Origin: Rhizobacter koreensis
GTDB taxonomy: Bacteria; Pseudomonadota; Gammaproteobacteria; Burkholderiales; Burkholderiaceae_C
Assembly (NCBI RefSeq): GCF_013366375.1
Contig: NZ_JABWMJ010000001.1
Location: 496,001 to 560,000 of the forward strand
DNA length: 64,000 nucleotides
Direction of reading: 5' to 3'
Shown: in pieces, positions 36,930-44,437 of the stretch
Layout: each line of letters opens with the position of its first letter
Position numbering within the stretch: position 1 is the stretch's first letter
Position numbers and translations under genes: made by a program
Notes under the pieces: model-generated
What the model saw: only the letters and a program-made list of their open reading frames with translations
Databases searched by the model: none
What the model was told of the DNA's origin: nothing

Positions 36930-37892
36930 ATGCTGAACGTGTTCACGCTGGCCAACGGCCGGCTGTTTCAGGAAGAGATCGAAAGCCTCGACGCACTGTC
37001 GCGCGTGACGCCGGTGTGGGTCGACCTCGACGCGCCGACCGCCGAGGAGAAGGGCTGGATCGCGCACCACTTCGGCGTGACGATCCCGACCGACGCGGTG
37101 GACGACGACCTGGAGGAGTCCGCCCGCTTCTACGAAGAGGACAACGGCGAGCTGCACATCCGCTCGGACTTCCTCATCGACGACGGCGACAAGCCGCGCA
37201 ACGTGCGGGTCGCGTTCATCCTGCACCACAACGTGCTGTTCTCGGTGCACGAGGAAGACCTGCCGGTGTTCCGCCTCCTGCGCCTGCGCGCGCGCCGCAT
37301 CCCGGCGCTCATCGAGGACGCCAAGGACGTGCTGCTCAAGCTTTACGATGCCGACGCCGAGTACTCGGCCGACGCGCTCGAGGGCATCTACGACAGCCTC
37401 GAGGCGGTGAGCGCCCGCGTGCTGAAGGAGAAGGTCAACGACCAGGTCGCCGGCGAGGCGCTGTCGGCGATCGCGCGCGAGGAAGACCTGAACGGCCGCA
37501 TCCGCCGCAACGTCATGGACACGCGTCGCGCGCTCAGCTTCATGATGCGTAGCCGCATGCTCAATGCCGAGCAGTTCGACGAGGCGCGCCAGATCCTGCG
37601 CGACATGGACTCGCTCGACAGCCACAGCACCTTCCTGTTCGACAAGGTGAACTTCCTGATGAACGCGACGGTCGGCTTCATCAACATCAACCAGAACAAC
37701 ATCATCAAGATCTTTTCGGTGGCCAGCGTCGCGCTGCTCCCGCCGACGCTGATCGCGAGCATCTACGGGATGAACTTCCGCTTCATGCCCGAGCTCGACT
37801 GGGCGCTCGGCTACCCGTTCGCGCTGGGTCTGATGCTGATGTCGGTGGCGGCGCCGTTCATCTACTTCCGGCGCAAGGGCTGGCTGCGCTGA
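36930..37892 (+). CDS. corA: Magnesium/cobalt transporter CorA
   Basis: A pentameric Mg2+ channel of the inner membrane. 320 residues: a large cytoplasmic N-terminal domain, a long stalk helix, and two C-terminal membrane helices separated by the filter motif GMN at 280-282 (SIYGMNF), ending FRRKGWLR. The N-terminal acidic loop (FYEEDNGELHIRSDFLIDD) is typical. Single-gene unit. Confidence 0.96.
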   Translation: MLNVFTLANGRLFQEEIESLDALSRVTPVWVDLDAPTAEEKGWIAHHFGVTIPTDAVDDDLEESARFYEEDNGELHIRSDFLIDDGDKPRNVRVAFILHHNVLFSVHEEDLPVFRLLRLRARRIPALIEDAKDVLLKLYDADAEYSADALEGIYDSLEAVSARVLKEKVNDQVAGEALSAIAREEDLNGRIRRNVMDTRRALSFMMRSRMLNAEQFDEARQILRDMDSLDSHSTFLFDKVNFLMNATVGFININQNNIIKIFSVASVALLPPTLIASIYGMNFRFMPELDWALGYPFALGLMLMSVAAPFIYFRRKGWLR

Positions 37893-37950
37893 GCGAGCGC
37901 AACGTCCCGGCCGGTCGAACCCACCAGGGGGTCCGGCCGCCGGGAACACG

Positions 37951-37973
37951 CGGCGGCTCGCGGTGAGCCGCCG
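37951..37973 (+). terminator. GC-rich hairpin after corA
   Basis: CGGCGGCTC, loop GCGGT, GAGCCGCCG: a perfect 9-bp stem 58 bases after the corA stop. No T run follows, so this is a weak or Rho-assisted terminator candidate. Confidence 0.35.
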
Positions 37974-38005
37974 GTGCCGAAGACAAGACGTCGCGGAGCG
38001 CCTCC

Positions 38006-38037
38006 GGAGGAAGGAGGAGGGAGGAGGGAGGAGGAGA
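38006..38037 (+). repeat. Polypurine GGAGG-repeat tract
   Basis: A purely purine run of GGAGG/GGAGGG units. The plus strand repeats Shine-Dalgarno-like GGAGG; the complement repeats CCTCC, the anti-Shine-Dalgarno sequence. Two-tier G-quadruplex formation is possible on the plus strand. Confidence 0.6.
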
Positions 38038-38526
38038 ATGCCCCCCGGAGATTTCAGCCGGTGTTCGGCCGGCTCCGCAACGAAACCGTTCCGACCGGGA
38101 GCCGTCGGCGCCGCGATCGAACCTCTATGACGCCGCGCCGCGGTGCGAGTTCCGTCCGAGTTCCGCACGCGCCGAAAAAAGTGGCTGGCGCCGTCGACCG
38201 GCGCCGTTGGAGCGAGGTCAGACCTGGTACCGATGCGCAGCTGCGCAGCCGCTCCTCGTCTCGATCGAACGCTCACAGCCCGCGTCAGGGCTCGCGGTGC
38301 GACGCATCGATCAAGGCGCGCGCCTTGGCGCGCTCGCTTCGGGCGCTGCCGTTCCGCCTGCCCCGAGCCGCCGCGACGTCCATTCGGCTCCGCCGCGCGG
38401 TTTGACCGATCGGCGGCCGAATCTTGGGGTTTCCTCCGCTGCATGCCCGCCGCAGACGGCATGCCGGCTGACAGACCCCCCTTGCGCGCCGCCACTACAC
38501 TGCCGCGTCCCAGGAACCCCAGCCCG

Positions 38527-39405
38527 ATGATCTATCCCGACCTTTTCAAGCAGCTCGAAGCCGTGCGCTGGAACATGGACCGCGACATTCCATGGGATCA
38601 GTTCGACGCGAGCCGACTCAGCGAGGAGCAGGCGCAGACCATCAAGATGAACGCCATCACCGAGTGGGCGGCATTGCCGGCCACCGAGATGTTCCTGCGC
38701 GACAACCGCAACGACAGCGACTTCAGCGCCTTCATCAGCGTCTGGTTCTTCGAGGAGCAGAAGCACTCGCTCGTGCTGATGGAATACCTGCGGCGCTTCC
38801 GGCCCGACCTGGTGCCGACCGAGGCCGAACTCCACGAGGTGCGCTTCGAGTTCGACCCGGCGCCCCCGCTCGAGACGCTGATGCTGCATTTTTGTGGCGA
38901 GATCCGTCTCAACCACTGGTACCGGCGCGCTGCCGAGTGGCACGCCGAGCCGGTCATCAAGGCCATCTACGAGACGCTGGCGCGCGACGAGGCACGCCAC
39001 GGCGGCGCCTACCTGCGCTACATGAAGCGCGCGCTGCAGACCTCGGGCGACGAGGCACGGGCCGCGTTCGCCAAGGTCGGCGTGCTGATGGCGAGCGCGC
39101 GTCGCACCGCGCAGGCGCTGCACCCGACCAACCTGCACGTGAACAGCAGCCTGTTCCCGCGCGACACGGTGCAGAGCCGCCTGCCGGACCCGGAATGGCT
39201 CGAGCAGTGGCTCGACTCCCAGATCGCGTTCGACACGACCTGGGAGAACAAGGTGGTCGATCGCATCCTGCACAACCTGGGCCTGCTGTTCGGACGCAGC
39301 TTCGCCAGCGTGCAGGAGCTCAACCGCTATCGCAAGGAGATCACCGGCCGGCTCACGGCTGCCGCGACGTCGGCGCCGCCGGAAGGCCTGCCGGCGACCG
39401 CCTGA
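38527..39405 (+). CDS. Ferritin-like diiron protein (acyl-ACP-desaturase-like fold)
   Basis: A 292-residue all-helical protein with a complete diiron ligand set: Glu46, E77-x2-H80 (in FFEEQKHS), Glu125, and E155-x2-H158 (in ARDEARHGG). This is the pattern of ribonucleotide-reductase R2-like and acyl-ACP desaturase proteins. Such genes occur in Burkholderiales as ferritin-like proteins of undefined function. No signal peptide, so cytoplasmic. It could be an oxidase or desaturase; the substrate is not predictable. ATG 38527 begins MIYPDLFKQLE. Confidence 0.82.
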   Translation: MIYPDLFKQLEAVRWNMDRDIPWDQFDASRLSEEQAQTIKMNAITEWAALPATEMFLRDNRNDSDFSAFISVWFFEEQKHSLVLMEYLRRFRPDLVPTEAELHEVRFEFDPAPPLETLMLHFCGEIRLNHWYRRAAEWHAEPVIKAIYETLARDEARHGGAYLRYMKRALQTSGDEARAAFAKVGVLMASARRTAQALHPTNLHVNSSLFPRDTVQSRLPDPEWLEQWLDSQIAFDTTWENKVVDRILHNLGLLFGRSFASVQELNRYRKEITGRLTAAATSAPPEGLPATA

Positions 39406-39434
39406 CGCTGTCGGTTGCGAGGACGCCGCTCGCC

Positions 39435-39911
39435 GTGAGCCCGGGCTTCCTCGACAAGCTCTGCCCGCGCGCGGACGCCGCGGCGCGCGTCGAGCGCCTG
39501 CCGCGCCCGGTCGTTTTCACGAACGGGGTGTTCGACATCCTGCATCGCGGCCACGTGAGCTATCTCGCCGAGGCACGCAGCCTGGGCGCGAGCCTGGTGA
39601 TCGGGCTCAACAGCGACGTGTCGGCGCGCCGTCTCGGCAAGGCGCCCGACCGCCCGCTCAACGGCGAGGTGGACCGTGCGGTGGTGCTCGCCGCCCTCGA
39701 GAGCGTGAGCCTGGTGACGCTGTTCGACGAGCCGACGCCGGTCGCGCTGCTGAGCGAGGTGCGCGCCGACTGGTACGTCAAGGGCGGCGACTACGACATC
39801 GAGACGCTTGCCGAGACGCGCGCGGTGCGCAGCTGGGGGGGTGACGCGCGCGCGCTCGGCTTCGTCGAGGGCTACTCGACCACGGCGCTGGTCGCGCGCA
39901 TCCGCGGCTGA
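39435..39911 (+). CDS. rfaE2: D-glycero-beta-D-manno-heptose 1-phosphate adenylyltransferase
   Basis: Makes ADP-heptose for the LPS inner core. 158 residues forming a stand-alone nucleotidyltransferase domain: VFTNGVFDILHRGHVSYL with HRGH at 37-40, LVIGLNSDVSAR, GKAPDRPLNGEVDRA and KGGDYDIETLAE. This equals the C-terminal domain of E. coli HldE; in betaproteobacteria the kinase half is a separate gene, not seen here. GTG 39435 is the likely start. Convergent with the EamA gene. Confidence 0.92.
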   Translation: MSPGFLDKLCPRADAAARVERLPRPVVFTNGVFDILHRGHVSYLAEARSLGASLVIGLNSDVSARRLGKAPDRPLNGEVDRAVVLAALESVSLVTLFDEPTPVALLSEVRADWYVKGGDYDIETLAETRAVRSWGGDARALGFVEGYSTTALVARIRG

Positions 39912-39923
39912 GCCGCGCCGGCG

Positions 39924-40829
39924 TCAGCGCCGGTTCACGAGGTAAATCCCGGCGGCGACGGTCGCGAGGCCGAGCACCAGCCGGCCGGTGAGCGGTTCGC
40001 CGAGCAGCAGGACGCCCAGCACGAGCCCGAACATCGGCGTCAGCATCGTGAACGACGCGAGCCGGGTCGCCGGGTAATGGCGCATCAGCCAGAACCACAG
40101 CAGGTAGCTCGCGAACGTGACCACGACCACCTGGAACGCCAGCGAGGTCCAGGCCAACGCCGACAGCTGCAGCGGCAGCGGCCCCGCGGTCGCGACCGCG
40201 CCGGCGCCGAGCAGCACACCCGAGACCGCGAGCTGGTAGAGCAGCGTCTTCTCGGCCGACGCGTGCGTCAGCGCCGAGCCGCGCACCGCAAGCGTCGTGG
40301 CCCCCCAAAGCGCCCCGCCGAGCAGGCCGAGCGCGTCGCCGATCCACTGGTCGGGCGCGACCGCCGGTCGCGTGAAGCCCTCGGCGAAGGCGGCGGCGAT
40401 CCCGGCGAAGGCGACGACCAGGCCGCCGAACTGCAGCGGCGTCAGGCGTTCGGCGCGCGCGACCAGCGGCATGCCGAGAGCCACCACGAACGGGGCGGCG
40501 TAGATGAAGACGATCATCCGCGACGCGCTGGTGTATTGCAGGCCCAGGAAGATGCAGGCGAACTCGGCGGCGAACAGGGTGCCGGCGAGCAGCCCGCCGG
40601 CCAACGTGCGGTCCTGCTCGAACAGCGCGATGCCCCGGACGCGCGCCCACAGCCACACCAGCAGCGCTCCGCCGACCGAGCGGGCCGCGGCCTGCCAGAG
40701 CGCGGGGATCTCCGGCAGCGCCCATTTGGCGGCGACCTGGTTGAGACCCCAAAGGAAGCAGCAGAGCACCAGCAGCGTGCTGGCGAGAGTGTCGAGATGC
40801 GGCTTGCGGTTCGGCGGGTCGGCGGGCAT
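39924..40829 (-). CDS. EamA/DMT-family transporter
   Basis: An inner-membrane permease of 301 residues with about ten helices in two EamA repeats: LCCFLWGLNQVAAKWAL at the first, LLGGALWGATTLAVRG at the second, ending in GEPLTGRLVLGLATVAAGIYLV. The family exports metabolites or amino acids; the substrate is unknown. ATG 40829 was chosen because it directly precedes the first helix. It follows the rhombosortase gene by 10 bases and is likely the last gene of the glnE operon. Confidence 0.88.
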   Translation of the reverse strand: MPADPPNRKPHLDTLASTLLVLCCFLWGLNQVAAKWALPEIPALWQAAARSVGGALLVWLWARVRGIALFEQDRTLAGGLLAGTLFAAEFACIFLGLQYTSASRMIVFIYAAPFVVALGMPLVARAERLTPLQFGGLVVAFAGIAAAFAEGFTRPAVAPDQWIGDALGLLGGALWGATTLAVRGSALTHASAEKTLLYQLAVSGVLLGAGAVATAGPLPLQLSALAWTSLAFQVVVVTFASYLLWFWLMRHYPATRLASFTMLTPMFGLVLGVLLLGEPLTGRLVLGLATVAAGIYLVNRR

Positions 40830-40839
40830 GCGGGCGATG

Positions 40840-41511
40840 CTAGTCGAGGCCTCCTGGCCCCCGCGCCCGACGACGACCGACGCGCGCCCATGCCTGCGCA
40901 AGCGCCGCGCAGAGCACGCCCGACACCAGCCCGGTCGCATGCGCGAGCGGCGCGACCGCGATGTCCCAGCCCGCCGGCCGGCGCAGCGTCGCGCCCCAGG
41001 GCGCCTCGTTCAGGACCTTGAGCACCACGCCGGCGAGGATCGCCGCGCCGATGGCGCGTCGCACGCCGCGCTCCGCGACGACGAGCTGGAACGCTGCGAC
41101 CGCGACGCCGGCGTGCAGCACCCCCGAGAGCCCGCCGTAGTGTGCAAGTTCCGGGCGCAGCAGCAGCCCGACGTGGGTGAGCGGCCAGGCGACGAACCAC
41201 GCGACCACCATGCGCCGCGGCACCGCGCCGATCACCCCGAGCAGCGCGACCAGCGCGGCGCCGCCGACGTTGACGACGAGGTGGCGCAGGCTGAAGTGCA
41301 CCGACGCGGCAGTCCACGCGCGCCACGGCTCCGCGGCGGCGAGGCCCGGCTGCCAGTCGAGCGCGCGGATGCCGAAGCTGGCGGCGCCGCTGGCGGGCCC
41401 GGCGCCCAGCGCCTGGCCCAGCTGCGACGGGTCGCCCCACCAGCCGACGGCGAGCGCGGCGATGCCGAGCAGCGCCGCGAGGCCCGCCCACGCCCCCTCG
41501 GCGCGCGTCAA
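40840..41511 (-). CDS. rrtA: Rhombosortase (rhomboid-family intramembrane protease)
   Basis: A 223-residue multi-helix protease. Rhomboid features: H77/N81 in RHLVVNVGG, nucleophile Ser129 in HYGGLSGVLHAG and His191 in LAHATGLVSG. The short length and the GGLSGVLHAG motif match rhombosortases, which process GlyGly-CTERM proteins. No ATG is available; TTG 41511 overlaps the glnE stop (TTGA) and the frame is uninterrupted. No GlyGly-CTERM substrate was seen in the window. Confidence 0.85.
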   Translation of the reverse strand: MTRAEGAWAGLAALLGIAALAVGWWGDPSQLGQALGAGPASGAASFGIRALDWQPGLAAAEPWRAWTAASVHFSLRHLVVNVGGAALVALLGVIGAVPRRMVVAWFVAWPLTHVGLLLRPELAHYGGLSGVLHAGVAVAAFQLVVAERGVRRAIGAAILAGVVLKVLNEAPWGATLRRPAGWDIAVAPLAHATGLVSGVLCAALAQAWARVGRRRARGPGGLD

Positions 41512-44300
41512 GGCTGCGCCGGGCGGAACACCGCGTCCCAGAGCGCGAGCACGGCGTCGCGCGGCGCGGTGAAGCCCGCCGGATCCACCTGCGTCGATTT
41601 CTCGTCGAGGCGCGCCCGGTGCTGCGCGCGGCGCAGCTCGCGATAAGCGTCGGCGGCGGCGTTGCCGACGCCTGCGGGCAGCAGCCCGGCGGCCTCGGCA
41701 CGCTGCAGCAGCGCGATGTTGCCGACGTCGTCGAGCAGTTCCGGGTGCGCGGCGCTCTCGGCGAGCACCAGGCACTGCACCGCGAACTCGACGTCGATCA
41801 TCGCGCCGGGGCTGTATTTCAGATCGAAGGTGCCGCGCCGCACCGGGTGCGAGCGCTGCACCTTCTCGCGCATCGCCGCGACCTCGTTGCGCAGCGCGAC
41901 CGGGTCGCGAGGTGCGGTGAGCACCTGACGCCGCACCTCGTCGAAGCGCGGCGCGAGCTCCATGTGACCGGCGCACCAGCGCGCCCGCGTCAGCGCCTGG
42001 TGCTCCCAGGTCCACGCGGTGTTGCTGCCGCGCCCGGCCTGGTAGCGCTCGAACGAGTCCATCGACGACACCAGCAGGCCCGAGTTGCCGTTCGGGCGGA
42101 GGGCGGTGTCGATGTCGAACAGACCGCCCGAGCTGGTGCGCAACGTCAGCCACTGGATCAGCTTGCGGACCAGCGCGCCGTAGACCTCGGCGGCCTTCTC
42201 GGGGTCGGTGTCGGGATCGTCGTAGACGAACACGAGGTCGAGGTCGCTGCCGTAGCCGAGCTCCTTGCCGCCGAGCTTGCCGTAGGCGAGCACCGCGAGC
42301 TGCGGCTCGTCACGGTGCGCCTGGCGCAGGTGCCGCCAGGCCCACTGCAGGGCGCACGCAAGCGTCGCGTCGGCGAGCGCCGAGAGATCGTCGGCGACCT
42401 GCTCGACGGTGATGTGGCCTTCGACGTCGCGCACCAGGGTGCGGAACACCTCGGCGTGGTGCGCGCGCCGCAGCGTGTCGAGCAGCAGTTCCTCGTCGAC
42501 GGTGCCGGCGCGCTGCCAGGCGGCGTGCCGCGCGCGCAGGTCGGCGGTGTAGGCGGCGGCCTCGAAGCGGCTGTGCAGCAGGCGCTCGTCGGCCAGCTCG
42601 TCGATCACGCCCGGGTGCAGCATGATGTAGCGCATCGGCCAGCGCGCCAGACCCAGCAGGCGCAGCAGCCGGCTCTGCACCTCGGGCCGCTCGGCCAGCA
42701 GCGCGAGGTAGCTCTCGCGCCGCAGCAGCGGCTCGAGCCAGTCGATGAAATGGAGTGCGGCGTCCGTCGTGCAGCGCTCGGCGGCGAGCGCGTCGCCGGC
42801 GCGCATGACGAGACGCGCGAGGCGCAGCTTGCTCTCGTCGCGCAGCAGCTGCACCTTCGGGCTGCGGCAGAGCGGCTGCACGCGGGCCGCGAGGATCGGC
42901 GGCAGCGTCTCGAGGAAGTCTTCCGACTCGATCGGCGGCGGCGGCGCGACGCAGGTGCGGCAGGTCTTGCCGTTCGAGATGGAGCGACCTTCGCCCAGCA
43001 GCGCGTCGAACTCGGCGGCGACCGCTTCCCGCGCAGCACCGAGCACGTCGAGCATCTCGCCGGTGCTGTTGCTGCTGGCGAAGCCGAGGCTCGCCGCGAT
43101 CCAGTCGAGGTCGCCGTCCTCGGTGGGCAGGCGATGCGTCTGCTGGTCGTCGAGGTACTGGATGCGGTGCTCGATGCGGCGCAGCAGCAAATACGCGTCG
43201 GCGAGACGCGCCGCGGTGGCGTCGCTCATCAGGCCGCCGGCCGCCAGCTTGGCCAGCGCCTTCATCGTCGAGCGGGTGCGGATCTCCGGGAACTGCCCGC
43301 CGCGCACGACCAGCAGCAGCTGCACGATGAACTCGATCTCGCGGATGCCACCGCGCGAGAGCTTCACGTCGTTGGCGCGCTCGGGGCGGCCCGCGGCACG
43401 TCGCTGCGCCTCGTCGCGCACCTTCGCATGGAGCTGGCGCAGGCCCTCGAACACGCCGTAGTCCAGGTAGCGCCGGTAGACGAACGACGTGACCAGCCCG
43501 CGCAGCGGCTGCGCGCGCCCGCTCTCGACGCTGGCGCGCGGCGCGATGACGCGGCTCTTGAGCCAGGCGAAGCGTTCCCACTCGCGACCGTGGGCCTGCA
43601 GGTAGTCCTCGAGCATCGCGAGGCTGGTCACCGGAGGGCCCGAGTTGCCGTTCGGTCGCAGCGCGAGGTCGACCCGGAACACGAAGCCGTCCTCGGTGGT
43701 CTCGCCGATCAACGCGTAGAGGCTGCGTGCGACCTGCGAGAAATACTCGTGCGCGCTGATCGGGCCGGCGGGGTCGCTGCCGCCGTCGGTGGTGCCGCTC
43801 TCCTCATAGAGATAGACGAGGTCGATGTCCGACGACACGTTGAGCTCGCGCGCGCCGAGCTTGCCCATGCCGACGATCCAGAAGTCGATCGGCGCGCCGG
43901 CATCGCTGCGCGGCACGCCGTAGCGCGCGTCCTGCTCGGCGCGTGCCGCCTCGAGTGCGCGCTCGAGCGTCACCTCGGCGAGCTCGGTCATGCAGAGCGT
44001 CACGTCGTCGAGCGGGGCGTGCTGCTCGACGTCGAGCACCGCGAGGCGTTCGAGGACGAGCTGGCGGGTGACGCGCAGCGCGCTCGGCAGGCCGCGGCCG
44101 CCCGCCTCGAGGCGCTCGATCAGCGCGGCGATCGCGACGCGGTCCGGGACTCCGGGCGGCAGCAGCGCGAGCTCGGCGGCGTAGCGGCGGCGGATGCGCT
44201 GGACGAAGCGGCTGTGGTCGGCGCGCGCCGCGCTCGGACGTGCCGGCGGCAGCGGAAATGCACTGCGCGAGGTGGTGACGAGGCCAGGCGGGGTACCCAT
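41508..44300 (-). CDS. glnE: Bifunctional glutamine-synthetase adenylyltransferase/adenylyl-removing enzyme
   Basis: Controls glutamine synthetase by reversible adenylylation in response to PII. 930 residues with two nucleotidyltransferase domains: N-terminal SSDIDL at 156-161 after GMGKLGARELN, and C-terminal GYGSDLDLVFVY (about 683-694). Central and C-terminal helical regions include GGIREIEFIVQ and PGAMIDVEFAVQ. It is divergent from yhdP and is followed by the rhombosortase gene with a TTGA overlap. Confidence 0.96.
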   Translation of the reverse strand: MGTPPGLVTTSRSAFPLPPARPSAARADHSRFVQRIRRRYAAELALLPPGVPDRVAIAALIERLEAGGRGLPSALRVTRQLVLERLAVLDVEQHAPLDDVTLCMTELAEVTLERALEAARAEQDARYGVPRSDAGAPIDFWIVGMGKLGARELNVSSDIDLVYLYEESGTTDGGSDPAGPISAHEYFSQVARSLYALIGETTEDGFVFRVDLALRPNGNSGPPVTSLAMLEDYLQAHGREWERFAWLKSRVIAPRASVESGRAQPLRGLVTSFVYRRYLDYGVFEGLRQLHAKVRDEAQRRAAGRPERANDVKLSRGGIREIEFIVQLLLVVRGGQFPEIRTRSTMKALAKLAAGGLMSDATAARLADAYLLLRRIEHRIQYLDDQQTHRLPTEDGDLDWIAASLGFASSNSTGEMLDVLGAAREAVAAEFDALLGEGRSISNGKTCRTCVAPPPPIESEDFLETLPPILAARVQPLCRSPKVQLLRDESKLRLARLVMRAGDALAAERCTTDAALHFIDWLEPLLRRESYLALLAERPEVQSRLLRLLGLARWPMRYIMLHPGVIDELADERLLHSRFEAAAYTADLRARHAAWQRAGTVDEELLLDTLRRAHHAEVFRTLVRDVEGHITVEQVADDLSALADATLACALQWAWRHLRQAHRDEPQLAVLAYGKLGGKELGYGSDLDLVFVYDDPDTDPEKAAEVYGALVRKLIQWLTLRTSSGGLFDIDTALRPNGNSGLLVSSMDSFERYQAGRGSNTAWTWEHQALTRARWCAGHMELAPRFDEVRRQVLTAPRDPVALRNEVAAMREKVQRSHPVRRGTFDLKYSPGAMIDVEFAVQCLVLAESAAHPELLDDVGNIALLQRAEAAGLLPAGVGNAAADAYRELRRAQHRARLDEKSTQVDPAGFTAPRDAVLALWDAVFRPAQP

Positions 44301-44320
44301 CGCGCGGGAGAGCCGTGTGC

Positions 44321-44326
44321 TAGATT
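44321..44326 (+). promoter_or_regulatory. Putative -10 box (TAGATT) of yhdP
   Basis: TAGATT within GTGCTAGATTGATC, about 110 bases before the yhdP start in the glnE-yhdP divergent gap. It belongs to the recurring GCTAGANT set. No clear -35. Confidence 0.35.
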
Positions 44327-44437
44327 GATCCGACGCCGTGGCCGTAGCCGAGTCCGTTGCGATTGCACGCCAGGACGTGGTGGCCTGTCTGTCCGCTGCA
44401 ACCCTGACGCCTTGCCGGATGGCGCACCGTGACCTCC

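Larger units (their letters stand above)
37893..38526. other. 634-base intergenic region with hairpins and a polypurine tract
   Basis: No convincing gene. From left to right: a 9-bp GC hairpin (37951-37973); a palindrome CCTCCGGAGG at 38001-38010 running into a polypurine GGAGG-repeat tract to 38037; a hairpin AGCCGG/CCGGCT near 38056-38074; two copies of CGAGTTCCG near 38146 and 38157; and a 16-bp palindrome CAAGGCGCGCGCCTTG at 38312-38327. The short open frames here have shadow-like composition. It could encode a small RNA, but nothing proves it. Confidence 0.45.

Noticed and set aside
37974..38405. Short open frames in the gap between corA and the diiron gene
   Set aside because: Arg/Ser/Pro-rich, no ribosome binding site, no recognisable motif; the region is better described as non-coding.
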